Positions 8,212 to 17,249 of a stretch of DNA of 64,000 bases are shown here, one piece after another. Source of the DNA: Roseburia hominis (lineage in GTDB: Bacteria; Bacillota; Clostridia; Lachnospirales; Lachnospiraceae). The notes beneath the pieces were generated by a model. The model made no database searches and was not told the DNA's origin. It worked only from the letters and a program-made list of their open reading frames with translations. A program made the position numbers and the translations under genes. The stretch covers positions 124,001-188,000 of the forward strand of contig CP159990.1 of NCBI GenBank assembly GCA_040702975.1, given 5' to 3'. Numbering within the stretch: position 1 is the first letter of the stretch; every line of letters begins with the position of its first letter.

Positions 8212-11200
8212 GAATTTCTTCCTTCTCTGCCTTTTTTAGTCCAATATTAGTGATTTTCTTAATAAATTGATAATTAAAATGCTGCTCGATCTGTTTTCCT
8301 CCTCTTTCCGTCAAAATTTGCTCGCTTTCCTTCCAGATGGCCTCATAATTTTCCTGAATTACCTCCTGATCATTGCCATTCATCTGTGCAGTCCATCGGG
8401 ACAGATTCTCTCTTCTTGAATTTTCATCCCAATCCCGGATTTTAATCCTTTGCATTTCTTCCTTCAATACTGCATCTTGTATTTTTTCTATTTTCCTCCA
8501 CCATATATAACAATAATCTGTCAATTCATCCAACAGCCGGAACATTTCCTTATTTTCCATGATCTCATCCCGAAAATATCCTACCGTAAAATAAGCACTT
8601 TCATTCAAAATTTCCGTGTAAATTTTCCTGCATAACTCATTCAAGTCAGAAACAGGCGGCAATTCTTTTGCTTCATCTGTCCGCGGCTGATAAACTTCAA
8701 ATCTCTTCTGTAAGACCATATCAAATCCCAAACGAATCTTATCCCAAAATCCTCCTGCCTTGACTGGACGTTTCACACTATTTAAATGCGCTGCATACCT
8801 TTGATTAAATAAGTTCATAAAATCTTGATCATCTTCAAATAAATACATATCAATTTCCACACATTTTTCCAGTGCTTTTCCTTCATTGATAATTTGTGGT
8901 GTGATTTCCTTTTCCAACAATTTCGTTAACTCCTGTATCGTATTTCCCATATATGGCAACACCATATACCCTCTATTTGCATATACATATTTCTCCGTAA
9001 TACTACATACATCTTCCTGAACCTCATTCACCATGAGCGCCTCATACCCTTTCCATACAAAAGATGCAAAACGGTCCGCATTGCTTTTCGTTTTCCGCTC
9101 GGCCATTTTTTTCATAAGAAGATATTTTGCATTTCTATTATAAAAGATACTGTCCAGAGGCTTACCTGACAGCACGTGAATCCTTTGATTCCCTCCAAAA
9201 TCAGCAAATATTCCTACTACCGGGACATATTTCATCAACCATTGGATAAAAGAGCTTTGTGCTGCTGACTGGTCCTTAACAATACCCACAATATTTTTCA
9301 AGACAATTACCGCCCACTGCTCCAGACTCTCCTGCCAACACCTATCTCTGTTTGCTCCAAATGTCTCTTTAGCAATTTCATCAATAATATCCGGTTTCGA
9401 CTCCTTGGAAAGCATCACCAGATAATTGACCCAAACATCTCCTTCATAGCGCCTGGTCGAAATTACCACAAAACGATTTTCACGGTTGAAGAAATCAGCC
9501 ACTGCTATATCCGCTCGCGAACTGATCTGGCAGATATTTTTCTCCGCATCAATAAACAATTCATCCACCTTTATCTTTCCCGCTGTATCCATCACTCCGT
9601 GATCCGCCAGCTTCTGCCGATAGTCTTCCATTATTTTACCGACTTTTTGGATTGTTCTGTTCCATCTATTATCTTCTAGCCTATCATTTGTTGACAAATA
9701 TTTCTTCCGCTCCTTCCCCCGCTCCAGCATATAGAAATGATAAAACAAACTAATCCCCATTAGCTGGCGCTTCCATCCCAGGTCATTCTCATTCTTTTTA
9801 ACTGCCCTTTTTATCATTCTTTCCAGATTATTGCCTACCGCCTCAACAAAATCCCAGTTCTTATGATTGCCACTGTCTTCCTCAGGATTCTCCTCACTTC
9901 CTCTGTTATCGTATTTGTCCTCTTCCAGCACAAGCCTTTTCAACGCCTCAAATAATCCCTGGAAAATATCTGGTACCACGGTTTCCTGAATATATCGCTC
10001 GCCTTCCTCCGTAAATCCATTCCGGCTCAACTGCAGAAAGCTTTTCGTACTCCTATGTCCCTGGATATCAATATGCTCCAATAATTCAGCGTCATTTTTA
10101 ACCTCCATGGACTCAATCCATATTCCTTTATAATACACTTTACATAGTTTTTTCTCACCGGAATTACCTCTGCCTATAATTCTACCAACACCCAGTTTGG
10201 CACTCACAGCCCGTTTTTCCAGCCACAAATAAACATCCATTTTAGTCAGATCTACCATACAGGTCCCATTGGTCAGATTGTACTTTATAATATTTTTCCC
10301 AGAATAATCTGCTTTTGAATTCTCATCAGAACACACCTGATATGCAGAACCTTCACCCGAATTACACTTATAGATCCAACTGGTATATTCTCTCAAAATC
10401 GATTCTTTATATCGACGGTTATCTTTCGTATTATCGAATACAATGTTATGGATTTTTTCTGCCAGCTTGGAGCTATAATTTCCTTCCATGTCAAACTTAA
10501 CATAGGCATAGACCGGAAATAATAGATTCTCTAATTGTCTGTCAATGTCCAGCAAAATCTGTGATGTCAATTCCACGATGTCATGCTTCATCGTATCCAG
10601 CTCATACCCATCTTCAAATGGATCGTAGCCCGGCCACGCTTCCATGAATTCCTTTCTAGGCTTACATTTATCGTAACCAATAAATACCCGGAATTCTGTA
10701 CCATAGGCCATCGGATTATCCAAATCATCCAGTGGCTCCACGTTAATATAGCCTTTATCTCCATTTGCACCATTACGGAATTCAATCCGGTAATGCTCTC
10801 CATTGCGCACATAAGTCTCACACAAAAACTGATCCGTGACAAGAAATACTGACTGTAAACCGATACCAAATTCCCCAGTAGGCCTCAACCAATCCGGCAT
10901 CTCTCTTATCATCCGCTTACGCCCCTGATAACTGGTTCCCACATCCGAAATTGACTTAATAGTCTCTTTATCAATTCCGGTTCCATAATCACGAATACTG
11001 AACAAAATTCCATAATTCTCATTTTCATCACATTTCTCCGGAATATCTTCATATTGAATTGGACTACACACATTATTTGCATCCTGATGTGCACACTGAA
11101 TCTCAATCTCAATAGGATATTCAACCGGATTAATAATCGTAGAAATATTTGTAATGGAAGGTTGCTCCTGCTCTTTTTTGTATCTCAACTTAGAACTGGA

Positions 11201-12559
11201 TTTGAAATCACGATAGCACTGTATCTTCGTAGAATCAATCGCATTCTGCACCAATTCCCGCACGAAAGGAAAACGACCAGAGTAAATATTTTCTCCCTGA
11301 AGCAATGTAAATGCTTTTCTCTGGGAAATCTGGAACCGCATCATTGTAAGCTCCAGCGGAATCGCTTTCCCTTTTAGTAAAAGACGTGGCGCCTTAAGGG
11401 ATGGCAGCGCGCCGCTAAATCCCCTCGGAGCAATACTGGACCAGTGATAACTTGCCGATTTCAGCAAATCTTCCAGCGCATCACATTCACTTCTCACCAA
11501 ACGCATTGCTTCACGACTCTCACAATCGGCCTCAATCACCACTTCTTCCGGCGTTATTTTCAGCGTACGAATCGCCAAATGCTTATCATAATGCGCCTGA
11601 GACTGCATTGGAAATCTCCCTAAAAACGCCTGTGCAAAAGGATGGAAACGATCATTGTCAATATCAAGTGCATCCCCAAGCTGCAAAAGCACCGCAACAA
11701 AACGAGGATGGATCATATCCTTCTCATATCCATTTTCCTCATCAGGCAAATCCATCACATGCTGAAATTCCCAATCTGTATGCAGACTAGCACAGTCCGC
11801 AATCCGGAAAAAAATTCTCATTGGAATACCGGACATAGCGAATTCCGACTGGAGCATATCCTTCCCTTTGATCCAATCCTTTACCTTCGTTGCTACATTT
11901 TCTCCGTGCTTCCTGCGCTGGTACTCCGAAAGCATTTGAATAACAGCATAGTATGTATCCAGTTTTTCAGCATAAAGCTTCTGCTGTTTTTCATAATACT
12001 CCCTTCCACCATAATCTACCGTTTCCTCCGAACGCTTTCTATAGCATCTTTTCTTTAACTGCTGCGCAGCATACCGCATATCCTCGTCCGCACTATTTTC
12101 CAGATTATCTATCATATCGGCAAACTCGTCACTTTTAATAATATTCTCCCTGTCGCTTGCCAGCATAGCCATCCCGATATCATGGACGTATACTGTATGT
12201 AAAATGGCAAAGCAATCCGTAGCCGAAAGTTCTTTAATCCGGTTTTCTCCCAGAATCCGCTCAATATTATATAACACTGCTTCCGCATGAGAGGCATTGT
12301 GTCTACTGTAAGACGGAAAGGACGCTACCGTAAGCTCCAGAAGCCGGGTAAGCCACCCTTTATTCTGCCGCCACGCATGCCACAAAGTCGCGCTGCGCTC
12401 ACTTTTTTCCGGATGCCTTTCATACATCTGAAGCTGCCCTTCAATCGTTAACCTATTTGGCATATACCTTTTACTCTCCCGCTGATAAATCATCTCTTCC
12501 TCACTCATAACTTTATCCTCGCTAGTATCGTAAATTTTACATATTTTCCTACTTTGCAT
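8204..12559 (-). CDS. HD-domain plus Hsp90-like (GHKL) ATPase, 1451 aa
   Basis: A very large cytosolic protein. Residues about 85-310 form an HD-type region (RHNASHAE, then HTVYVHDIGMA, and later LLQLGDALDIDNDR). Residues about 410-620 are a GHKL ATPase of the Hsp90 class: N-box FVRELVQNAIDS, G1 box RDYGTGID, and G2 box GEFGIGLQSVF. The last 800 residues have no motif I recognise. Proteins with this HD plus Hsp90-like arrangement are known from annotation, and their substrate is not established. It follows the SLATT gene by 29 bp and overlaps the ImmA-like gene. An internal ATG at 12508 has a GAGG upstream and could be the real start. The Hsp90-type ATPase is the likely central sensor or remodeller of the operon. 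Confidence 0.85.
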   Translation of the reverse strand: MQSRKICKIYDTSEDKVMSEEEMIYQRESKRYMPNRLTIEGQLQMYERHPEKSERSATLWHAWRQNKGWLTRLLELTVASFPSYSRHNASHAEAVLYNIERILGENRIKELSATDCFAILHTVYVHDIGMAMLASDRENIIKSDEFADMIDNLENSADEDMRYAAQQLKKRCYRKRSEETVDYGGREYYEKQQKLYAEKLDTYYAVIQMLSEYQRRKHGENVATKVKDWIKGKDMLQSEFAMSGIPMRIFFRIADCASLHTDWEFQHVMDLPDEENGYEKDMIHPRFVAVLLQLGDALDIDNDRFHPFAQAFLGRFPMQSQAHYDKHLAIRTLKITPEEVVIEADCESREAMRLVRSECDALEDLLKSASYHWSSIAPRGFSGALPSLKAPRLLLKGKAIPLELTMMRFQISQRKAFTLLQGENIYSGRFPFVRELVQNAIDSTKIQCYRDFKSSSKLRYKKEQEQPSITNISTIINPVEYPIEIEIQCAHQDANNVCSPIQYEDIPEKCDENENYGILFSIRDYGTGIDKETIKSISDVGTSYQGRKRMIREMPDWLRPTGEFGIGLQSVFLVTDQFLCETYVRNGEHYRIEFRNGANGDKGYINVEPLDDLDNPMAYGTEFRVFIGYDKCKPRKEFMEAWPGYDPFEDGYELDTMKHDIVELTSQILLDIDRQLENLLFPVYAYVKFDMEGNYSSKLAEKIHNIVFDNTKDNRRYKESILREYTSWIYKCNSGEGSAYQVCSDENSKADYSGKNIIKYNLTNGTCMVDLTKMDVYLWLEKRAVSAKLGVGRIIGRGNSGEKKLCKVYYKGIWIESMEVKNDAELLEHIDIQGHRSTKSFLQLSRNGFTEEGERYIQETVVPDIFQGLFEALKRLVLEEDKYDNRGSEENPEEDSGNHKNWDFVEAVGNNLERMIKRAVKKNENDLGWKRQLMGISLFYHFYMLERGKERKKYLSTNDRLEDNRWNRTIQKVGKIMEDYRQKLADHGVMDTAGKIKVDELFIDAEKNICQISSRADIAVADFFNRENRFVVISTRRYEGDVWVNYLVMLSKESKPDIIDEIAKETFGANRDRCWQESLEQWAVIVLKNIVGIVKDQSAAQSSFIQWLMKYVPVVGIFADFGGNQRIHVLSGKPLDSIFYNRNAKYLLMKKMAERKTKSNADRFASFVWKGYEALMVNEVQEDVCSITEKYVYANRGYMVLPYMGNTIQELTKLLEKEITPQIINEGKALEKCVEIDMYLFEDDQDFMNLFNQRYAAHLNSVKRPVKAGGFWDKIRLGFDMVLQKRFEVYQPRTDEAKELPPVSDLNELCRKIYTEILNESAYFTVGYFRDEIMENKEMFRLLDELTDYCYIWWRKIEKIQDAVLKEEMQRIKIRDWDENSRRENLSRWTAQMNGNDQEVIQENYEAIWKESEQILTERGGKQIEQHFNYQFIKKITNIGLKKAEKEEIHE

Positions 12560-12588
12560 ACTTTCCCAATTACTATGTATATGCTTTA

Positions 12589-13095
12589 CTATTTACTCTC
12601 ATGAATATCCTTTTCTTTTTCCCGGACTACTTCGCACCATTTTCTCGCTTCATCGCTGATTAATGCCTCTATATTCATAACAAATTTATGAAATCGTTTC
12701 TCCTTTTCCGCATATTTTCCACTCCCTGTTGCATATATTCTCTGTTCCCTCCCCAGTTGATTATAAGTGTCACGATAAATAATCCACTTTTCACGTGTAC
12801 GCCACATTCCCATAATTGACTCCACCAGCAAACAAATAGAGGAGGCCATTGCCGCGATCCATGGCCTATCCGCTGTTACATCAATCATTTGTATGATCGG
12901 AATGGCTGCAAGCGCAATAAACTTGATAATATTGAAACCATAATATTGATATTTACATCTCTTTGCACGTCTTGCATAATATCTAATATAATTGTTAACA
13001 ACTTCAAAATATTCCTCTTCTGTTGACTCATGGCCTTTCATAAAATATAGTTCTTCTTCATAGGTATTTTTTGATTTCCCCATTCCACATTTCAC
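12589..13095 (-). CDS. SLATT/DUF4231-type two-TM membrane protein
   Basis: A 168-aa protein with a soluble N-terminus, two close transmembrane helices (FIALAAIPIIQMI and PWIAAMASSICLLVESIMG, residues about 55-95) and a charged helical tail beginning WRTREKWIIYRDTYNQLGRE. This is the arrangement of the SLATT/DUF4231 group, which has been proposed from comparative genomics to act as pore-forming or membrane-perturbing effectors in bacterial conflict systems. It is the first gene of the seven-gene operon, so it is a candidate effector whose release is controlled by the downstream proteins. AGGAG lies 4-5 bp before the chosen ATG. The effector role is inferred from family context only. Confidence 0.8.
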   Translation of the reverse strand: MKCGMGKSKNTYEEELYFMKGHESTEEEYFEVVNNYIRYYARRAKRCKYQYYGFNIIKFIALAAIPIIQMIDVTADRPWIAAMASSICLLVESIMGMWRTREKWIIYRDTYNQLGREQRIYATGSGKYAEKEKRFHKFVMNIEALISDEARKWCEVVREKEKDIHESK

Positions 13096-13171
13096 TCCTG
13101 TTTATTGCTTAAACGGCTTTCTATTTAGCAACGTCACTGCCAAAATGGCTACATACTTATTAAACATTAAC

Positions 13172-13238
13172 ACTAATATAAGTTTAAATCCTTCCTATTC
13201 TTTGGGCAAGCGCGAACCTTGTCGCAATTTGTCGAACC
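13172..13238 (-). promoter_or_regulatory. Shared promoter block, copy A (SLATT/Hsp90/kinase operon)
   Basis: Minus strand: -35-like TTGCCC (13209-13204), 17-bp spacer, -10-like TAAACT (13186-13181) followed by TATATTAG. Directly upstream of the -35 are two tandem 10-bp repeats, ACAAATTGCG and ACAAGGTTCG, after TTCG. The SLATT start codon is about 85 bp downstream. Copies B and C elsewhere have the same geometry. This is the most divergent copy, but its two half-sites change together. The rest of 13096-13390 holds no gene that I can support. Confidence 0.6.
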
Positions 13239-13390
13239 GGAGATATTTTGCCTTCTTTCACCAGTAGGACTAAACGATGATGCTCTCATTTTTTAATATG
13301 AAATTACCCTTTCTACAAATTTCCTAAAACCAAGATCGTGGATGACGGCGGAATCAAATCCCAGACAAGCTATAAAAATGCAATAAAAAT

Positions 13391-14308
13391 TTATGCAGCC
13401 CCGACTATATTCATATGATTCCGCGGATGCATTTCTCTCAAAATTTCAGCCTGTTTTTTCGATGCAATATGTATATAAATCTGTGTCGTTTTAATAGAAC
13501 TATGCCCCAAAATCTGTTGAACACAACTCACATCCACCCCTTCCTCAATTAAATAAGTGGCAAACGAATGCCTGAACATATGAGGCGTAATGTTTCTTTC
13601 GATTTGTGCCAGTTTCGTATATTTTCTTAACATCAGCCGAATGGATTGCTCCGTATACCGATTTCCTCTATTGTTCACAAAAAAATACCCACTCTCCTTG
13701 ATTGCCTGCTCGTTTTGCGCATAATACTTTCTCAGAACTGTCAGAACAGCATAATTTCCAATCTGAACATATCGTTCCTTCCCGCCTTTCCCCATAAGCC
13801 TTATAAGTCCCGTATTTAAATTGATACTATCCTCCCGTATATTCGAGATTTCATATACTCTCGCCCCAGTTGCGAAAAACATCTCTACAACCGCCGTATC
13901 CCGCAGCATGCATTTGCGGGATATCGTATTATTTCCATTTAAACATTGATACATCTGATTCAAAAGCTGCTCGATCTCCTCCCGCGGAATGATTCTTGGA
14001 AGGGTTACATTTTCTTTAAATTTAACTCTTATTTTCCGAAATGGATTTTCGTCAATGATTTCTGCCTCTTCCAGATAATTATAATACGCTTTTATGGATG
14101 CTATTTTCCTCTTTACAGTCTTCTGCTTATAATTTTTATGTAGTTGTGTAATATATTCTTCTATTTTCTCCTTTTCAGGCCTCTCCGCACCAACAAATGC
14201 AAAATACTGATGCAAATCAATGCGATACGCCTTTAATGTTTTCTTATCCAGTTCCTTTCGATATTCACAATACTCTAAATACATTTCCAGCTTATTCTCC
14301 AAGTTCAT
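13391..14308 (-). CDS. XerC/XerD-like tyrosine recombinase
   Basis: A 305-aa recombinase with the compact XerCD layout: an N-terminal four-helix domain (residues about 1-90, ending YYNYLEEAEIIDENPF) and a catalytic domain with the Arg in TGARVYEISN, the Lys in GKGGKERYV, the H-x-x-R box in HMFRHSFATY, LGHSSIKTTQIY, and the nucleophilic Tyr in QIYIHI. All catalytic residues are present. The start is set at 14308, where AAGGAGG lies 8 bp upstream; a longer frame begins at 14398. It lies just upstream of the conflict operon on the same strand and next to the IS91-like element. It may be the recombinase of a separate cassette nested in the island. Confidence 0.88.
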   Translation of the reverse strand: MNLENKLEMYLEYCEYRKELDKKTLKAYRIDLHQYFAFVGAERPEKEKIEEYITQLHKNYKQKTVKRKIASIKAYYNYLEEAEIIDENPFRKIRVKFKENVTLPRIIPREEIEQLLNQMYQCLNGNNTISRKCMLRDTAVVEMFFATGARVYEISNIREDSINLNTGLIRLMGKGGKERYVQIGNYAVLTVLRKYYAQNEQAIKESGYFFVNNRGNRYTEQSIRLMLRKYTKLAQIERNITPHMFRHSFATYLIEEGVDVSCVQQILGHSSIKTTQIYIHIASKKQAEILREMHPRNHMNIVGAA

Positions 14309-14580
14309 CTTTCGTTTCCTCCTTCTTTTGTCCGTAATTTGCGAGGTGCTGAATTCGCTTGTCTGACGGATTTTGGCCGTTTGTAATTCAGATATCACCT
14401 TCTTTTATTTAAACATGATACTACTTATTTCGACATTATTTTTAATGAAAATGCGAAATTTGGCATGAAGGGGGGACTTAAGGATTTTTTAGATGTTATA
14501 AATGGTAGAGTTCATTTGTTGTTGGTGAATGTAAAAACTATTCGTAGAGTTTTATTTTGGAGTGGCTTTAGATTGCACAG
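14309..14580 (-). other. Non-coding stretch upstream of the XerCD-like gene
   Basis: AT-rich DNA between the recombinase start and the left end of the IS91-like element. It presumably holds the recombinase promoter, but no clear -35/-10 pair stands out. Nothing else recognised. Confidence 0.3.
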
Positions 14581-14894
14581 GATAATGGTGGATAATTAGC
14601 AGTTATCCGTTATTTGATAAATCGTTAAGGAAAGAATCGAAGATGGTGCAAACGAAAAAGCAGCCTTGAACTCTTTGATAACTGCCCTTTCGTTTGCATC
14701 AATTTCGATTTTTCCTGGTTGAACAAAGCGCATCCGGGCGGCCGCTATATATGGGCTTTCAATTCTGACGCTCTTTGCAAAACAGTATATCGCATGCCTG
14801 TGCAGATGGAGAAAAATCCCTTTAAAATCATTTCCAGAGCACCACGAATAAGCCTCCATAGGAAGCTTTTTTGAAAATATTCAGTTGCAGGTGT

Positions 14895-16070
14895 TTAACA
14901 TAATAGGTGTGGCTCAGGCCTTGTGTAATACCTGCCAGACGGCAGAGGAATGATGTTTCCACCGCAGGATGAGCATTTGCAGACATCCTTGTTATAGAGC
15001 AGTTTGATAATAGCGGGCGCATCAAGATCTTTAAGTCTGGAAATGTATTTCTTACAGCCAAGCAGATTGCGGCATAGTATAATCTTCTTGTTTTTATTCC
15101 GAGAAGAAAGCAGGCCGTAATGCCGAATCCGCACAAAACGTTTTGGAGGAACATGCATCAGAAATCTCCGGATGAATTCTTCCCCAGGAAGTGTAAGTTC
15201 CTTCCACTGGCCTTGATTTTTGTAATCCTTAACAGTAAACGTAACCGTGGAATCCGTCATACCCTTTATTCGGTAGTTGCTTATGGCAATCCTGTGAGTA
15301 TATTTGCCAAGATATTTGATAACAGACTCCGCACCACGGAATGGCTTCTTGCAATAAGGAATCCATTCTTTGGCATAGCAGGTGTCCAAAAGTTCCATGA
15401 AGGCATAATGATTTTTGTAAGGTTCCGCTGTTCCATGGAACTCCAGCTTTCCATCCGTCCATAGCTGTTTTAGCCCGGCAAGATACTTGCCCCGAAAAAC
15501 CCTGGAAATGACTTTGACAGGGAGAAAAAAATCCTCACCGTTATCTTTCCAGTGGTTCTTGGCATCCAGCCCTCCGCCTAACACGATGGTGTGGATATGG
15601 GGATGGAAATTCATCGCACTTCCCCAAGTGTGGAGAATACAGATATAACCGATGTCTGCCCCAAGGTATTTTTTATCTCTGGCAAGTTCGCTTAAAGTAT
15701 CTGAAGCTGCATGATACAAGGCATTATAGAGTGACTTCTGGTTGCTGTAAATGACAGGATTTAATTCCTCAGGCACAGTGAAAACCACATGAAAGTATGG
15801 GGCGTCCAGTATATCCTCCCTGCGGGCATCTACCCACTTTTCCTTCGGAAACTCCTGACACATGGGACAACACCTGTCCCTGCAGGAATTATAATGGACG
15901 GAGATACAGCCGCAGTCCTCGCAAACACTTACATTAACACCAAATGCACCGGTTTTGCAATTCATGATGTGATAAGCTGCTTTTCGCTGTGCCGCAGACA
16001 GTTCATGAGTTTTCTCATAGTCAGAATAAAAGCGGTTAAACACATCCTGTATCGTGCAGTTTTCGCTCAT
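14895..16070 (-). CDS. IS91-family (HUH, Y2-type) transposase
   Basis: A 391-aa rolling-circle transposase. The N-terminal zinc-binding region has paired cysteines (CEDCGCISVHYNSCRDRCCPMC, read across residues 49-70). The HUH motif follows as HPHIHTIVLGGG, with the helix YAKEWIPYCKKPFRG and the GKYTHRIAISN block typical of IS91/IS801-like enzymes. It nicks at one end of the element and moves a single strand by rolling-circle replication, which can carry along adjacent DNA. Length matches the family. The ATG overlaps the stop of the tyrosine recombinase gene by 4 bp, so the two are translated together. Confidence 0.92.
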   Translation of the reverse strand: MSENCTIQDVFNRFYSDYEKTHELSAAQRKAAYHIMNCKTGAFGVNVSVCEDCGCISVHYNSCRDRCCPMCQEFPKEKWVDARREDILDAPYFHVVFTVPEELNPVIYSNQKSLYNALYHAASDTLSELARDKKYLGADIGYICILHTWGSAMNFHPHIHTIVLGGGLDAKNHWKDNGEDFFLPVKVISRVFRGKYLAGLKQLWTDGKLEFHGTAEPYKNHYAFMELLDTCYAKEWIPYCKKPFRGAESVIKYLGKYTHRIAISNYRIKGMTDSTVTFTVKDYKNQGQWKELTLPGEEFIRRFLMHVPPKRFVRIRHYGLLSSRNKNKKIILCRNLLGCKKYISRLKDLDAPAIIKLLYNKDVCKCSSCGGNIIPLPSGRYYTRPEPHLLC

Positions 16071-16915
16071 GATTCACCGCCTTCCGGAGCATCAAAAGGG
16101 CTGCGGATACCAAGAAGAGTTTTGTTGCTTACATGAAGGTATATATCCGTAGAGCGGGGATCAACATGACCAAGAAGGGACTGGATATATTTGATATCCG
16201 TTCCACTTTCAAACAGGTGGCTTGCAAAACTATGGCGGCACGCATGGGAAGAAACACGGCGGGTAATACCGGCGCGTCTGGCACTTTCTTTAAAGAACTG
16301 GTTGATACTGTTCGGCTCAAGGTATCCACCGGTCCATGAGCTTGGGAAAAGAATGCCTTTCGGACGGCCGCACTGATACCAGTACTCTGTGAGAAGATCC
16401 AGATTTCTCCGGGAAAGGATCGTATACCGGTCGATCCTTCCCTTTGTCTCACGGACATGAATGGTCAAGTTGGTACGGGAAATATCATCATAGTGGAGAT
16501 GGATCACCTCGGATACGCGCAATCCAGAGGAATACATGGTCGCAATGATGGCTTTATGCTTCAGGTTCGTTGTTGCATCAATGATGGCATTTATCTCCTG
16601 ATGGGTAAGGACTGTTGGAAGATTACGTTCCCGCTTCATTGCAGGAATTTCATCATCGTCCCAGCGTATCTTCAATACTCTTTTGTAGAAGAACTTGATT
16701 GCTGAACGATAATGATTATGTGTTTCCGGCGATCTGCCTTCCAGACGTTTCATGGTAAGAAAGGCATCTGCATCCTCGAGTGTGAGGTCAGTAACAGGCT
16801 TATTGGTGCAGCGCAGGAAATAGCTGACATCACTGCAATACAGTTGAATGGTCCGTTCTCTAAGGTTGCGTTTTTCCGCAGCTTGGCGGATGGAATTAAA
16901 AATATCTTCGTACAT
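16067..16915 (-). CDS. Tyrosine recombinase of the IS91-like element
   Basis: A 282-aa tyrosine recombinase with SAM-like N-terminal domain (residues about 1-95), Arg in SSGLRVSEVI, H-x-x-R in HACRHSFASHL, LGHVDPRSTDIY and Tyr in DIYLHVS. It precedes the IS91-like transposase and overlaps it. Such paired recombinase genes are common in Firmicutes IS91-like elements. It may resolve circular intermediates or act on the hairpin ends; which one is not known. It is distinct in sequence from the other two recombinases in the island. Confidence 0.88.
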   Translation of the reverse strand: MYEDIFNSIRQAAEKRNLRERTIQLYCSDVSYFLRCTNKPVTDLTLEDADAFLTMKRLEGRSPETHNHYRSAIKFFYKRVLKIRWDDDEIPAMKRERNLPTVLTHQEINAIIDATTNLKHKAIIATMYSSGLRVSEVIHLHYDDISRTNLTIHVRETKGRIDRYTILSRRNLDLLTEYWYQCGRPKGILFPSSWTGGYLEPNSINQFFKESARRAGITRRVSSHACRHSFASHLFESGTDIKYIQSLLGHVDPRSTDIYLHVSNKTLLGIRSPFDAPEGGES

Positions 16916-17173
16916 TATAAAACCTCCATGAATAAGTAGTTGTTAATAGTGGCAGCTACCTATCAAGGAGGTGCATTGGCATCATAATTCCGATTGCGGA
17001 AGACACCAAAAAGTGCTATTGTATTCATAGGCAGTGGGAGTCTCCGTGTTTGATTGTTTTGTGTGGTAACTGAACAATACCGTATTACGGGAGATTTTTC
17101 CACTGCTTTTTATTTGTTGTTAAAGAAAAACTGCGCCCCAGCCTTGGCAGGCCATCGCGCAGCGATTTTGTTC

Positions 17174-17230
17174 AATCGGGGATAATACTTGATTATCCTT
17201 AATCGGACTGCAGAATAATGCCCCATTATC
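17174..17230. repeat. 57-bp inverted repeat, left copy (IS right terminus)
   Basis: Right end of the IS91-like element. Its reverse complement occurs without a mismatch at 21517-21573. The two copies enclose 17231-21516, which carries the ATP-grasp and STAND-like ATPase genes. The enclosed 4.3 kb could therefore invert by recombination between the repeats. Confidence 0.9.
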
Positions 17231-17249
17231 CTTTATTACAAGCAGAATA

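Larger units (their letters stand above)
14581..17230 (-). mobile_element. IS91-like element with accessory tyrosine recombinase
   Basis: A 2.65-kb element. It opens with GATAATGG (14581) and closes with CCATTATC (17230). Each end has a subterminal hairpin of the kind used by rolling-circle HUH transposases: GGATAA/TTATCC around 14591-14609 and GGATAAT/ATTATCC around 17180-17198. It carries the HUH transposase and an upstream tyrosine recombinase with overlapping stop and start codons. The boundaries are supported by a 96-bp internally deleted inverted copy at 21517-21612 that reproduces both ends. The stretches 14590-14894 and 16916-17173 inside it show no gene I can support. Confidence 0.8.

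Noticed and set aside
13329..13400. Coding-like plus-strand stretch (KTKIVDDGGIKSQTSYK and onward) near the XerCD-like gene end
   Set aside because: Too short to assign, has no start, and ends in the recombinase coding sequence; at most a gene scrap.
14596..14859. 87-aa minus-strand ORF inside the IS91-like element
   Set aside because: No ribosome site, no recognisable domain, and it lies in the terminal region of the element.
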